Source: an uncultured Porphyromonadaceae bacterium
GTDB lineage: Bacteria; Bacteroidota; Bacteroidia; Bacteroidales; Muribaculaceae
Length of the DNA: 53,751 nucleotides
NCBI GenBank assembly: GCA_947176335.1
Contig: CAMWQE010000002.1
Coordinates: 1 to 53,751, forward strand
Direction of reading: 5' to 3'
This document shows positions 10,170 to 21,150 of the stretch, in pieces; within the stretch, counting starts at the first letter, position 1; every line of letters begins with the position of its first letter. Both the position numbers and the translations under genes were made by a program. The notes beneath the pieces were generated by a model. The model was not told where the DNA came from. It made no database searches and saw only the letters and a program-made list of their open reading frames with translations.

Positions 10170-11204
10170 TCAGTTGTCAAAGAGTGAAGATGAGGATGAA
10201 TGGGCGTGCCCGAGGTGGATGTATGCCAGTTCGGTAACTTCACGTCCTCTCGGTGTACGCTTTATGAACCCTTCCTTTATAAGGAACGGCTCGTAAACTT
10301 CTTCTATAGTGCCGGGGTCTTCTCCAAGCGCGGTGGCTATAGTGCCGAGTCCCACCGGACCACCTTTGAATTTGGTGATAATGGTGGTAAGAATCTTATT
10401 GTCAATTTCATCCAGCCCGTACTTGTCGATGTTGAGCGCTTCAAGAGCGTAGCGGGCAATAGGCGGGTCTATAGTTCCGGTGCCTTTTACCTGGGCGAAG
10501 TCGCGCACACGCCTCAGGAGCGCGTTTGCGATTCGGGGAGTGCCTCGGCTGCGGAGCGCTATTTCGTGCGCCGCCTCCGGGGTGCAGGTGACATTCAGCA
10601 GAGAAGCGGAACGAAGTATTATCCGCTCAAGCACCTCGTGGTCGTAGTATTCAAGATGACAGTTGATGCCGAATCGTGCCCTTAGCGGAGAGGTGAGAAG
10701 CCCGCTTCGGGTTGTTGCCCCGATGAGGGTAAAGGGCGCGAGGGTAAGCTGCACCGACCTTGCTCCGGGCCCCTTGTCAATCATTATATCAATGCGGTAG
10801 TCCTCCATCGCCGAGTAAAGGTATTCCTCTACGACAGGACTAAGGCGGTGAATCTCGTCAATGAATAGGACATCGTTCTCTTCAAGCGAGGTGAGTATGC
10901 CGGCAAGGTCGCCGGGTTTGTCAAGCACCGGACCGGATGTCACCTTGAAGCCAACCCCGAGCTCATTGGCAATAATGCCGCTGAGGGTTGTTTTGCCGAG
11001 TCCGGGAGGACCGTGCAGCAGGAGATGGTCGAGCGCTTCGCCTCTTAGGCGGGCAGCCGCCACGAAAACATTAAGGTTTTCAACAATCTTGTCCTGCCCG
11101 CTGAAAGAATCGAACTCCGATGGGCGGAGCGCTTTTTCAATGTCTTTGTCGCGGTCGGATGCGGAGTTCCGGGCGGCTCTTATGTCGAAATCGTCTTCAG
11201 TCAT
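10170..11204 (-). CDS. ruvB: Holliday junction branch migration helicase RuvB
   Basis: 344 aa; [48 protein letters not shown]. Confidence 0.98.
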   Translation of the reverse strand: MTEDDFDIRAARNSASDRDKDIEKALRPSEFDSFSGQDKIVENLNVFVAAARLRGEALDHLLLHGPPGLGKTTLSGIIANELGVGFKVTSGPVLDKPGDLAGILTSLEENDVLFIDEIHRLSPVVEEYLYSAMEDYRIDIMIDKGPGARSVQLTLAPFTLIGATTRSGLLTSPLRARFGINCHLEYYDHEVLERIILRSASLLNVTCTPEAAHEIALRSRGTPRIANALLRRVRDFAQVKGTGTIDPPIARYALEALNIDKYGLDEIDNKILTTIITKFKGGPVGLGTIATALGEDPGTIEEVYEPFLIKEGFIKRTPRGREVTELAYIHLGHAHSSSSSLFDN

Positions 11205-11207
11205 TTA

Positions 11208-11804
11208 TTATGATATGTGGAGTGCCGGGTTCGGCATATTGTAATTTTTTGTGCGAGTGTAAGTTTTCAAGTATTTCCTGCCAGCCTGAATGTCATCAAG
11301 GAGGCGGGAAATGGCTGTGGTGAGGTCTTCGCGTTGCTCAAGAAGAACGCGGAGTTCGCTCCGACACTGTTCAATGTGGCGTGGAGATGCGTCCTGACGG
11401 CGGACTTCCACATCCATGTGGTATATTTTGAGTGCGAGAATCGAAAGGCGGTCAATTGCCGATGCGGGTGTTTCGGTGTTTAAAGCCGCATCATGCAGCG
11501 GGGTGACATCTTTGTAAAGCACGCGGAAATGTTCATCAAGTTTTTCTACCATGGCGGTGCGTTCCCGGTTCGCTTCGTCAATTCTCCTTTTAAGCGAAAG
11601 TGCCTCCACTGGGTCAATTTCCGGGTCGCGGATAATATCTTCAAGATGCCACAGCACTGCATCAATCCAATGCTTTGCAAACAGGGTGTACTCAACGGTT
11701 CCTTCCTCGAATGGATTTACCGGTTCAAAATCAATGTTGTCATTCTGGTGATACCATTGCGCGGTATTCCAGAAAATACGGTTGCATTTTTCAGCGAAGT
11801 CCAT
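11208..11804 (-). CDS. DUF4254 family protein
   Basis: MDFAEKCNRIFWNTAQWYHQND...; start set at internal Met of ORF 11208-11849. Confidence 0.65.
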   Translation of the reverse strand: MDFAEKCNRIFWNTAQWYHQNDNIDFEPVNPFEEGTVEYTLFAKHWIDAVLWHLEDIIRDPEIDPVEALSLKRRIDEANRERTAMVEKLDEHFRVLYKDVTPLHDAALNTETPASAIDRLSILALKIYHMDVEVRRQDASPRHIEQCRSELRVLLEQREDLTTAISRLLDDIQAGRKYLKTYTRTKNYNMPNPALHIS

Positions 11805-11908
11805 AACTGACAGTCTTTGATTGGTTGTATTGTACAAAAATAGTGACAATATCCGAATTAAGCGAATTTTTGGTGTGACATTGGTGTGAAATCACACGAC
11901 CAAGAGAG

Positions 11909-12505
11909 TCAAGGGAGAAGGCGGAAAGTGATGCGGTGCAGGGGAGAGGGTCCGTGTGCGGCAATTGCGGCACGGTGCGCCGCAGTGGGATAACCTTTGT
12001 TTATTTCCCAGGAATATTGCGGATACTGCACGGCAAGGGAGGTCATTGCTTCGTCACGATGTGTTTTCGCAAGGATTGATGCAGCAGCAATGTTTGCGAA
12101 TTTCGAGTCTCCTTTAACAATTGTTGTATGCGGGATATCGCGGTATTGAGTGAAGCGGTTTCCATCGACAATGATGTGCTCCGGGCGCACTGAAAGGGAG
12201 TCAAGGGCACGGTGCATTGCGAGAATCGAAGCACGGAGAATGTTTATCTCGTCAATTTCAGCAGCAGTGACAATTCCAACTCCCCACGCGATAGCGTTAC
12301 GCTCAATTACCGGACGCAATGCATCCCTTTGCTTTTCGGTAAGTTTCTTTGAATCGTTTAATAACGGATGTGAGAAATCGGGTGGAAGAATGACAGCGGC
12401 TGCGTATACCGGACCTGCAAGACATCCTCTTCCGGCTTCATCGCATCCGGCTTCAATGATTCCAGATGTGTGGCAGACGGGGAGCGGTGCAGGAGCGGGT
12501 TTCAT
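11909..12505 (-). CDS. rnhB: Ribonuclease HII
   Basis: 198 aa; [33 protein letters not shown]. Confidence 0.95.
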   Translation of the reverse strand: MKPAPAPLPVCHTSGIIEAGCDEAGRGCLAGPVYAAAVILPPDFSHPLLNDSKKLTEKQRDALRPVIERNAIAWGVGIVTAAEIDEINILRASILAMHRALDSLSVRPEHIIVDGNRFTQYRDIPHTTIVKGDSKFANIAAASILAKTHRDEAMTSLAVQYPQYSWEINKGYPTAAHRAAIAAHGPSPLHRITFRLLP

Positions 12506-12516
12506 AAGGTTACGGC

Positions 12517-13224
12517 TTATTCGATGAATCCGTAGCCGAATCCCTGACGGTTCACAATGTTTTTACCGTATTCGCCGAGTTTTTTCCTGAGACGCGAAAT
12601 GTTTGTGTCAACTGCTCTTTCAGACGCGCTTTCCTCTTCCCATGCCTCGTGGATTATCTCCGCCCTGTCAAAGAACTGATTCCTGTGACGGAGGAACATT
12701 GCGAGAATGAGGTACTCGGTGCGGGTAAGCGATATTTTTTTGTCAGCAATGGATACCACTGAAGTTGAGAAGTCAATGGCGAGGTCTTTGTAACGCATAA
12801 CATTGCTCATGCGCCTTGCAGTAGCCATACGCCTTCTGAGTACAGAGCGTATTCTTGCCACGAGTTCCCTTGCTGAGAATGGTTTGGTGATATAATCGTC
12901 AGCTCCGGCATCAAGCGCATCAACAATGCGATCCTCGCCGTCATCAGCGGAAATTACAATAAGAGGTACGTTTCTTGTCTCACTTCTATCCCTGAGTTCC
13001 CTTGCGAAGCGTATGCCGTTGAATTCGTCCTCCATGAGGTCGAAAAGGATGAGATGGTATGCTCCGAGCGAAAGCGCGAGCGCTTCCTGTGCGGAATGTG
13101 CAATGTCCACAGCGTATCCTTCGTTTTCAAACTTATATTGCAGGAGTTCGCATATCATTCCATCGGCATCTACAAGTAGAAGCCTTGCACCAAGTGGAGT
13201 TGCATTTTTTTTCTCTTCCGGCAT
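12517..13224 (-). CDS. OmpR-family response regulator transcription factor
   Basis: Receiver domain ([24 protein letters not shown]) and wHTH ([24 protein letters not shown]). Start chosen at MPEEKK. Confidence 0.88.
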   Translation of the reverse strand: MPEEKKNATPLGARLLLVDADGMICELLQYKFENEGYAVDIAHSAQEALALSLGAYHLILFDLMEDEFNGIRFARELRDRSETRNVPLIVISADDGEDRIVDALDAGADDYITKPFSARELVARIRSVLRRRMATARRMSNVMRYKDLAIDFSTSVVSIADKKISLTRTEYLILAMFLRHRNQFFDRAEIIHEAWEEESASERAVDTNISRLRKKLGEYGKNIVNRQGFGYGFIE

Positions 13225-13372
13225 AACGAATGAATGATAAATAGCGCGATACAATAATGCTGTAAGGTTTTCAAATGCAAATTTAACACTTAAGAACCAA
13301 GAAGAATAATGCAAAATGTAATTGTAGCCGATTTGTCACAAAAAATTAACATTTTTGTAATCCCGGCTAAAA

Positions 13373-15193
13373 TCACTGTGTCCTTGAGCGCACCTGTTCT
13401 CTGATAGCATCCACTACATTGATGATATAATCACCAGTTTTCTCAAGGTCGGCGATAAGATCCATGTAGTATATGCCAGCCTGGTATTCGTAATGCTTGG
13501 AGTTGATATTTTCAATGTTTGCAGTGCGGAGCTGGTTGCGGAAGTTGTTGATTTCACGCTCTTTGTTGTAGGAAACGATGATTTCCTGCTCGCGTGCGTG
13601 ATCTATGTTTGCAAGGAGCTTGACCATGTGGGTCATAGCGCTCTCCACATAAGTGAACATCGCATCGATGTTTGCATATATCTCTTCGTTGAAGGATACA
13701 TGGCTCTGCTGCTTGCGGATGAGTATCTTTCCGGCGCCCACGCAGCAGTCGGCAATGCTTTCGATTTCGCTGACCATGCGGAGCATAGATGCGATTTTGA
13801 GCTTACCTTCATTAGACAGCCTGCCTTCGGAGCATCGGTTGAGATAGTGGGCGATTTCGATTTCCATCCTGTCGGAAATGTCCTCGTATTTCTCAAGCCG
13901 TGAGAACAGGTTAGCAAATTCTTCGGAATCGTCTTTCATGTGCACGAGCTGCTGCGCCATTCCAATCATGCGCTGCACCCTTTCTGCGAATACGGCAATT
14001 TCCTTTTCAGCCTGGGCTATATTCAACTCGGAAGCGTTCATAAGACCGCCGGAGATAAATTTGAGCTGGAATTCTTCGTCTTCCTTGTGCTTTGCGGGCA
14101 CGAGTTTTTCCACAATCTTCACATACAGCCCCGTGAACCATATCATGATTGCAAGGTTAATGAGGTTGAAAACGGTGTGGAATACAGAGAGACCGATTGA
14201 CACGCTCTGCTGCAATACCGCAACTTTTGCAACAACGTCATGCCCCGCCGGGAGCGAGTTGTCAAAGAGGTGGTTATAAATATCAGGCTGGGTTGCCTCG
14301 ATATGTTTGACATATCCGGCAAGCGCCTCGGGATTACCTTGCCCGAGGGCTTCCGTGAGCCAGACGTTGAGGTTGACAAAGGGATAGAAGAGGAAAAGCA
14401 CCCAGATGGTACCGAGGAGGTTGAATAGCAAGTGCCCCATCGCAGTTCGTTTTGCCGCGACATTACCGCTCATAGATGCGAGAATCGGAGTAATGGTTGT
14501 GCCTATGTTGCTACCGAGCACTATAGCGCAGGAGAGGTCGAAGTTAATCCATCCCTTGCTACACATAATCAACGTGATAGCGAATGTTGCCGCAGATGAT
14601 TGTATCACCATTGTGAGCAAGAGCCCGACAGCGAGGAATATCAAGACTGAGCCGAAGCCCATGGTGGTGTAGCGCTGCAGGAAGGCAAACATTTCGGGGT
14701 TGCTCTGAAGGTCAGGCACATATTTGCTAATCATGTCCAGACCCATGAAAAGGAATGCGAAACCAATCAGGAACTCACCGATGGACTTGTTACGGCTCTT
14801 TTTAGTGAACAGGAGTGGGATTGAAAGACCGATAAGGGGGAGGACAAATGCCGATATATTGACTTTGAACCCGAACAGGGCAATCACCCATGCGGTAAAA
14901 GTAGTGCCGACATTTGCACCCATAATCACAGCCATAGACTGGGCGAGTGACATGAGCCCGGCGTTTACGAAACTCACCACCATGACGGTGCTTGCCGAGG
15001 AGCTTTGGATTAATGCTGTAATAAGGAAACCGGTGAGTGTGCCGGTGAACCGGTTTCTTGTCATTGCAGAGAGGATGTTGCGCAGACGGTCACCTGCCGC
15101 TTTCTGCAATCCTTCACTCATCACTTTCATGCCGTAAAGGAACAATCCTACGGCACCTAACAGACCAAGAAAGTCTAAAAAGCTGTAACTCAT
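13373..15193 (-). CDS. Na/Pi cotransporter family protein with C-terminal PhoU-like region
   Basis: 606 aa; GLFLYGMKVMSEGLQKAAG, TALIQSSSASTVMVVSFVNAGL, second QSSAAT repeat. Confidence 0.9.
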   Translation of the reverse strand: MSYSFLDFLGLLGAVGLFLYGMKVMSEGLQKAAGDRLRNILSAMTRNRFTGTLTGFLITALIQSSSASTVMVVSFVNAGLMSLAQSMAVIMGANVGTTFTAWVIALFGFKVNISAFVLPLIGLSIPLLFTKKSRNKSIGEFLIGFAFLFMGLDMISKYVPDLQSNPEMFAFLQRYTTMGFGSVLIFLAVGLLLTMVIQSSAATFAITLIMCSKGWINFDLSCAIVLGSNIGTTITPILASMSGNVAAKRTAMGHLLFNLLGTIWVLFLFYPFVNLNVWLTEALGQGNPEALAGYVKHIEATQPDIYNHLFDNSLPAGHDVVAKVAVLQQSVSIGLSVFHTVFNLINLAIMIWFTGLYVKIVEKLVPAKHKEDEEFQLKFISGGLMNASELNIAQAEKEIAVFAERVQRMIGMAQQLVHMKDDSEEFANLFSRLEKYEDISDRMEIEIAHYLNRCSEGRLSNEGKLKIASMLRMVSEIESIADCCVGAGKILIRKQQSHVSFNEEIYANIDAMFTYVESAMTHMVKLLANIDHAREQEIIVSYNKEREINNFRNQLRTANIENINSKHYEYQAGIYYMDLIADLEKTGDYIINVVDAIREQVRSRTQ

Positions 15194-15359
15194 GTAATGT
15201 CGTAACAGGGGTTATGTTTCGAACACAAAGATAAAACAAATCTTTGGTTATTGTAAAAATCTGTTATTTTTTTGTGCAGGAAATTTTGCTTGCCCCGGTC
15301 CGGGACTCAATACACCTATATTATATTAGGATATTATAATAGGAGCAGGTGGAGCGGAA

Positions 15360-16355
15360 TCAAATGTCGCGGTGGATGATGAAGGAAAGGATTGATTCGA
15401 GCGCCTGGCGGTTCGGTCCTTCGGGATAGTTCAGGAGTTCTTTGCGCGCTTCTTCACCCAGACGGTGCATGGTCGCATAAGCGTAGTCAATACCTCCAGC
15501 CCGTTTAGCAAATTCAATAAGGGTAGCGATTTCTTCTGTTGAAAGTTCCTCTTTTTCAATCAGGCGAAGCATGTCGGCTGTTTCGGGGAGGTCAGTGCGC
15601 GACAAGGCGTAGAGCAGCGGAAGTGTTATTTTACCTTCGCGGAGGTCGTTTCCTGTGGGTTTTCCGATTTTTTCATCGGAGAAATAGTCAAAAATATCAT
15701 CCTTTATCTGGAAGCAGAGCCCGAGCAGCTGTGCGTAGCGGCGCATAGGTTCTATCTGTGATTCGGGAGCGGAAACGGCAAATCCTCCCATTTCCACACA
15801 GCTGACAAAGAGCGATGCGGTTTTACGGCTGATTACAGTGAAATAAGAGTCCTCGTCAAGGCGATGGTTTCGCGCATTGTAAATCTGGTCGATTTCTCCT
15901 ATTGAAAGCAGCTTGCCGAGGGTAGCCAGGGAATCGACAATGCGGATATCACCGGTGGAGATAGCCTGCCGTAGGGCGCTTGACACAAAGAAGTCGCCGA
16001 CAAGCACCGCGATATGGTTGTCCCAAATGCTGTTGATAGTAGGTTTTCCTCTCCTGAGTTTTGAATCATCCACAACGTCATCATGTATAAGAGATGCGTT
16101 GTGGAGCATTTCAACAGCTGCCGCCGATGCTATGACTTTCGGTGAAACCTGTCCGAGGAGTTTTGCAGTGAGAATGACGAGAATAGGTCTGATTAGTTTC
16201 CCTTTTGTTTGAAGGTATCCCTCCACCACATTAGTCATGAGGGGATTAGATGAACATAGAGCGTCGCTTATGCAGCGTCGCAGCTCTTCAAGTTCAGGCG
16301 CAATTTCGCGCTGGATTGCCTTCAGGTCAGTCATTCTACATGAAATGATGTGCAA
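15360..16355 (-). CDS. Polyprenyl synthetase family protein
   Basis: 331 aa; LIHDDVVDDSKLRRGKPT and CFQIKDDIFDYFSD aspartate-rich motifs. Confidence 0.92.
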   Translation of the reverse strand: MHIISCRMTDLKAIQREIAPELEELRRCISDALCSSNPLMTNVVEGYLQTKGKLIRPILVILTAKLLGQVSPKVIASAAAVEMLHNASLIHDDVVDDSKLRRGKPTINSIWDNHIAVLVGDFFVSSALRQAISTGDIRIVDSLATLGKLLSIGEIDQIYNARNHRLDEDSYFTVISRKTASLFVSCVEMGGFAVSAPESQIEPMRRYAQLLGLCFQIKDDIFDYFSDEKIGKPTGNDLREGKITLPLLYALSRTDLPETADMLRLIEKEELSTEEIATLIEFAKRAGGIDYAYATMHRLGEEARKELLNYPEGPNRQALESILSFIIHRDI

Positions 16356-16390
16356 AGGTAGTAAAAAATCAATTAATATCGGAAAAATAA

Positions 16391-16418
16391 GGGCAGCCGC
16401 GTGATATTGCAGCTGCCC
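16391..16418 (-). terminator. Rho-independent terminator candidate downstream of the Bax inhibitor-1 gene
   Basis: GGGCAGC (16391-16397) / GCTGCCC (16412-16418), followed on the minus strand by TTATTTTTCC. Confidence 0.6.
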
Positions 16419-16446
16419 TTTATCATAACTTGCAGAATTTGCGGTT

Positions 16447-17151
16447 TTAATCGCGGTTGTTTCCGAAGAAACGGAGAAGGTAGAGGAAGAGGTTGATGAA
16501 GTCGAGGTAGAGGGATAGTGCGCCGATTGTTGCGAGCTTAGATGTTGTCTCCGCAGGTGCCATAGCAGCCATCTGTTTGATTTTCTGTGTATCCCAAGCG
16601 GTGAGGCCGATGAAGATGAGCACTCCGGCAGCAGAAATAATCCACTCGAATGTGCTGTTAGCCCAGAAAATGTTCACAACGCTGCAAATAATGAGCCCGA
16701 AGAGCGCCATAATGAGGATTGACCCCCATTTTGTGAGGTCCTGCGATGTGAAGTAGCCATAGATGCTCATAGCGCCGAAGGTGCCGGCGGTGATGAAGAA
16801 AGTTTTTGCGATTGACACCTGGGTGTAAACGAGGAAAATGGGGAATAGCGCCAGCCCGTTTACAACGGCGAAGATGTAAAACAGCAGTGATGCGGTGCCG
16901 GAGCTGAGTTTGTTTATCGCGCCTGAAATAGCGAATACGAGTATAAGCTCGACGATGAGCACACCCCACATGAACGCGCGGCTGCTGAAGAAAATCTGCT
17001 GCACGGCATGGGAGCTTGCGCAGAAGAGCGAAACGAATGCGGTTACGAGAAGTGCAAGAAACATCTTGACGTAAACGCGCTTCATAACCTGAGACACTTT
17101 CGAGTCGAGAGCGGCTCCGGTCTGGTTGTAATAGTTCTGATATCCGTTCAT
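16447..17151 (-). CDS. Bax inhibitor-1/YccA family membrane protein
   Basis: 234 aa; seven-TM-like, GLTAWDTQKIKQM. Confidence 0.9.
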   Translation of the reverse strand: MNGYQNYYNQTGAALDSKVSQVMKRVYVKMFLALLVTAFVSLFCASSHAVQQIFFSSRAFMWGVLIVELILVFAISGAINKLSSGTASLLFYIFAVVNGLALFPIFLVYTQVSIAKTFFITAGTFGAMSIYGYFTSQDLTKWGSILIMALFGLIICSVVNIFWANSTFEWIISAAGVLIFIGLTAWDTQKIKQMAAMAPAETTSKLATIGALSLYLDFINLFLYLLRFFGNNRD

Positions 17152-17189
17152 AATTGTTTTTATGTTTATTGATTTGAGAGTTTGGTTAA

Positions 17190-18977
17190 TTACATTCTTT
17201 CGGGTACTTTTATGCCGAGGAGACCCATAGCCGTGCGGATGGTGTCCGCGGTCACAGCCGAGAGTTCAAGCCTCATCGAGCGAACGGCGGGATCCTCCTC
17301 CTTGAGTATTGAACAGTCGTGGTAGAACTGGTTATACTCCTTCACGAGGTCGTAGGCATAGTTGGCGATAAGTGCCGGGCTGTAGCTTCTTCCAGCTTCC
17401 TGTACAACCGACGGGAAGTCGGCGAGGCGCTGTATGAGGGTGATTTCCCTCTCCCCGGGTTTGACTCCGGTGAAGCCGGTCATGTCCATTCCCGCCTCCT
17501 GAGCTTTGCGAAGCACCGAGCGGATGCGCGCGTAGGTGTACTGGATGAATGGACCGGTGTTGCCATTGAAATCAATGGACTCCTTCGGGTTGAAGGTCAT
17601 GTTTTTGCGGGGGTCAACTTTCAGCAGGAAGTATTTGAGTGCTCCCAGACCGACAATCTCCGTTATTTCATCCACCTCTTCAGGAGTGCATCCGTCAAGT
17701 TTGCCAAGTTCCTGGCTGACGGTCTTGGCGGTGTTAACCATTTCATCCATCAGGTCATCCGCGTCAACAACAGTGCCCTCGCGGCTCTTCATCTTGCCTT
17801 CGGGCAGCTCGACCATGCCGTAGGAGAAATGCACGAGATCTTTGCCCCATTTGAATCCGAGACGGTCAAGGAGGAGAGACAGCACCTGGAAGTGGTAGTT
17901 CTGCTCGTTGCCGACCACATATATCATTTTGTCAATTGGGTAGTCCTGATAGCGGAGCTTAGCTGTGCCTATATCCTGGGTCATGTAGACAGATGTACCG
18001 TCGGAGCGGAGCAGGAGCTTATGGTCGAGTCCCTGCTCGGTGAGATCCGCCCATACAGAGCCGTCCTCTTTCTTGTACATGAGCCCTTTCTCAAGTCCTT
18101 CAAGCACTTTAGCCTTGCCTTCGAGGTAGGTATCGCTCTCGTAATATATCTTGTCGAAACCCACTCCCATGCGGCGGTAAGTCTCATCGAAACCGTCATA
18201 GACCCATGAATTCATGGTAGCCCAGAGGTTTCTCACCTCTTTGTCGCCAGCCTCCCATGCGCGGAGCATGGCGCGCGCTTCCTGCATGAGCGGTGAAGCG
18301 GCTTCCGCCTCCTCCTTGGTCATTCCCTGTGCTTCGAGCTGCTTCACCTCATCTTTGAAGTGGCGGTCAAACAGCACATAGAAGTCGCCGATAAGGTGGT
18401 CGCCCTTCTTACCGGTGCTTTCCGGTGTGGCGCCTTCACCCCACTTTTTCCATGCGAGCATGGATTTGCAGATGTGGATGCCACGGTCGTTTACAATATT
18501 GGTGCGCACAACATTGTTACCGCAAGCTGCAAGAATACGGCAAAGGCTGCTTCCGAGGAGAATGTTGCGCACATGGCCGAGGTGGAGCGGCTTGTTGGTG
18601 TTGGGTGAGGAGTATTCCACCATGACAAGCGGTGAGTCGGGTGTCTGCGGCGTGATGCCGTAGTCTTTCTGCTGCGCGATGTGCTCCAGCACGGAGGTCC
18701 AGAATGTGGGTTCTATGGTAATGTTCAAGAATCCCTTTATGACATTGTATGATGCAACAGCCGGCTCGTTGTCAACCAACCAGTCGCCAATCTCCTTGCC
18801 GACAGCTTCCGGTGACTTGCGCGCAACTTTGACCCAGGGGAAAACCATCACTGTAAGGTTGCCTTCAAATTCTTTTTTGGTAGTCTGCGGAGTGATTGTT
18901 GAAGGGTCGGTGTCAACTCCGTAAAGCTCCTTTACAGCTTTTGCGACTCCTTTTGCAATAATATCGTCGATAGACAT
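17190..18977 (-). CDS. argS: Arginyl-tRNA synthetase
   Basis: 595 aa; EYSSPNTNKPLHLGHVRNILLG, DALM-box C-terminus AVTADTIRTAMGLLGIKVPERM. Confidence 0.97.
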   Translation of the reverse strand: MSIDDIIAKGVAKAVKELYGVDTDPSTITPQTTKKEFEGNLTVMVFPWVKVARKSPEAVGKEIGDWLVDNEPAVASYNVIKGFLNITIEPTFWTSVLEHIAQQKDYGITPQTPDSPLVMVEYSSPNTNKPLHLGHVRNILLGSSLCRILAACGNNVVRTNIVNDRGIHICKSMLAWKKWGEGATPESTGKKGDHLIGDFYVLFDRHFKDEVKQLEAQGMTKEEAEAASPLMQEARAMLRAWEAGDKEVRNLWATMNSWVYDGFDETYRRMGVGFDKIYYESDTYLEGKAKVLEGLEKGLMYKKEDGSVWADLTEQGLDHKLLLRSDGTSVYMTQDIGTAKLRYQDYPIDKMIYVVGNEQNYHFQVLSLLLDRLGFKWGKDLVHFSYGMVELPEGKMKSREGTVVDADDLMDEMVNTAKTVSQELGKLDGCTPEEVDEITEIVGLGALKYFLLKVDPRKNMTFNPKESIDFNGNTGPFIQYTYARIRSVLRKAQEAGMDMTGFTGVKPGEREITLIQRLADFPSVVQEAGRSYSPALIANYAYDLVKEYNQFYHDCSILKEEDPAVRSMRLELSAVTADTIRTAMGLLGIKVPERM

Positions 18978-19235
18978 TTCGGTTGTATTCTTGTTTTGGT
19001 TTTGTTCATTCGGCAGGGCACTGCTCCTGCACGCATTTTAAGAATGCAAAAATAATAATAATTCCGCTATGTGCCTTAAAAAACGCTCTTACAATGCCTT
19101 TTGTTTGCAGCTTTTTTAAATAGGACGGGTAGCGATGTTTGCTGGCGGGGATAATGTAATCGGTTGTTTTATTGAGCAATAACGTAATATATACCGGTTG
19201 ATGGTGCGGGGGATGCCAATTCCGGCGAAAACTGA

Positions 19236-20525
19236 TCAGTCTTGCCTGCGGGCGTGGTAAGACAGCTTTCGGTGACCGATACGGCAATACAGGCATTTGC
19301 GCTGCTCGCAGTAGTTGCGCCTCAGTTGGATTAGCCCTTGTGAGGTAAAAGCATCCCTCACTTTTATGCCTGAACGCTCAAACATCTCCACTATTGTGTT
19401 GCGCTCCGGTTTTATCGCATGGAGCATATCTATAGCGCGGTCTATCAATGTATTGTTGCCATGTGTCATGCCGTAAGCCATGATAAGCGGCACAACGACG
19501 TTTATCACCATCACCAGGGCGGAGCTGCGGCTTAGCGCGGTGGAATTTCTTCCGGATTCCGCGCCGAATGAAAAACGGCTTTCCCAGTATGGCGTAAGCT
19601 CCGGGGTGAAAAGCGAGCAGGCGTTGTCAACATCCGTGAGATCGAGGATTCTGCTCATCATCCTGAAGCCGCCGTGGAGCATTGCGGCGAGTGTGGCGAT
19701 GCGCCTGTGCGGGAAGTTTGCGGGACGGATGCGTGCCATTTTCCAGCCGAGGTTTTCCGGTTTCTTCAACCCGAATTTTGTGGCAAGAAATTCGTATTCT
19801 TTGGCAAGGTGCGCCGCATAAGTGTCGATAGCGGTTGCGCGGGCGTTGAGCAGACCGCTTTGCCCGAAAAGAAGCGCTTCCACCGCTGTAAGGTTGTCGC
19901 TGTGCTTGCCGATGAAAATCAGGGGCAGGCTCAGTGCAAGCCTCTCAAACGGTTCTCCGTTGATTCCGAAACCCAGCCCTCTCGCCACTGTCACATAGCA
20001 GGTCTGCTCCCAGTCCCCGTTAAACCGTGAGCGTATGTCTTCAATCCTCTCTACTTTCTGGTAAATGCGCTCGTATGCGAGGTTGGAAATCCAGTCGGTG
20101 AGATATAGGGCGGGCAATGACTCAATTTCATTCCGGCAGGGTAGATCGATGTCCGCTCTCCCTACCAGGTCGCTGTAGCGTGAATTTAAGCCGGGGTCGC
20201 AAGGCATCCTCATCTGGGGGATAACCTGCCCGTCCGGGCGGCGTATCACGGCATCGTCCCTGTCGACAACGTGAAGTATCACAGAATCGTATGCCGGGTC
20301 TGAATCATGTTTATGCCTGTGCCAGTCGCTGGCGCGGTAATGGATTTCCACGTTTCCAACCCATGTTTCACCTCCTATCGTCACTTTGGCGTTGAAAAAG
20401 TCCGGACCGGCGTCCGTGTTCAGCAGCCCCGGGTCGAGCACCTCTATTTTTTTGCCGTCCACGGTGCGCATCTCGGCTATGGGCCATAGACGCTGCTGCC
20501 ATACGTATTGCATTAGTTTTTCCAT
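19236..20525 (-). CDS. DUF2851 family protein
   Basis: EKLMQYVWQQRLWPIAEMRTVDGKKIEVLDPGLLNTDAGPDFFNAKV; start placed at internal Met. Confidence 0.8.
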   Translation of the reverse strand: MEKLMQYVWQQRLWPIAEMRTVDGKKIEVLDPGLLNTDAGPDFFNAKVTIGGETWVGNVEIHYRASDWHRHKHDSDPAYDSVILHVVDRDDAVIRRPDGQVIPQMRMPCDPGLNSRYSDLVGRADIDLPCRNEIESLPALYLTDWISNLAYERIYQKVERIEDIRSRFNGDWEQTCYVTVARGLGFGINGEPFERLALSLPLIFIGKHSDNLTAVEALLFGQSGLLNARATAIDTYAAHLAKEYEFLATKFGLKKPENLGWKMARIRPANFPHRRIATLAAMLHGGFRMMSRILDLTDVDNACSLFTPELTPYWESRFSFGAESGRNSTALSRSSALVMVINVVVPLIMAYGMTHGNNTLIDRAIDMLHAIKPERNTIVEMFERSGIKVRDAFTSQGLIQLRRNYCEQRKCLYCRIGHRKLSYHARRQD

Positions 20526-20587
20526 CGTGGTGCGGTGCAAAAAAGTGGGATACGAGACAAATGTACGCAAAAGCCATAGATTTTATG

Positions 20588-20595
20588 TACTTTTG
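20588..20595 (+). promoter_or_regulatory. Bacteroidetes -7 element (TAnnTTTG) upstream of aroK
   Basis: TACTTTTG 19 bp before the ATG at 20614; no clear -33 TTG found. Confidence 0.4.
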
Positions 20596-20613
20596 TGGAA
20601 GAAACTTAGAAAT

Positions 20614-21150
20614 ATGCAACCGATTTTTTTGATAGGATACATGGGGTGTGGCAAATCCACCCTCGGACGCAATGTGAGCAAACTCACCGGCATAGAATTC
20701 ATTGATTTGGATTCTTACATCGAAGGGCGCTACCATGCTTCGGTCCGCGAGCTGTTTGCCGAGCGCGGCGAGGAAGGGTTCCGTGACCTGGAGCGGAGGA
20801 TGCTCCATGAAGTAGCGGAGTTTGAGGATGTGGTGGTGGCATGCGGAGGAGGCACTCCCTGCTTTTTTGACAACATGGACTATATGAACTCAAAGGGTAC
20901 CACCGTGTTTCTCAACACATCCCTGCCTAAACTCCACACCCGCCTGATGCGCGGACGCCACAAGCGCCCGCTTATAGCAGACAAGGGTGACGAAGAACTG
21001 AAAGAGTTTATTGTTGCCGCGCTCGAAAAGCGTATGCACCATTATTCCAAAGCAAAAATCAATTTCGCCGGTGACCTGCTGGAAAATGAGTGTGAAGTTG
21101 CAGATACCGCGCGTCGTTTTATCTCACTGCTAAACCTTACTGAAAAATGA
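20614..21150 (+). CDS. aroK: Shikimate kinase
   Basis: MQPIFLIGYMGCGKSTLGRNVSKLTGIEFIDLDSYIE; frame-consistent internal start of ORF 20386-21150. Confidence 0.92.
   Translation: MQPIFLIGYMGCGKSTLGRNVSKLTGIEFIDLDSYIEGRYHASVRELFAERGEEGFRDLERRMLHEVAEFEDVVVACGGGTPCFFDNMDYMNSKGTTVFLNTSLPKLHTRLMRGRHKRPLIADKGDEELKEFIVAALEKRMHHYSKAKINFAGDLLENECEVADTARRFISLLNLTEK

Noticed and set aside
17319-18209. 296-aa ORF antisense to argS
   Set aside because: Fully overlaps a clear argS; typical shadow ORF of GC-balanced coding sequence with no domain-like motifs.
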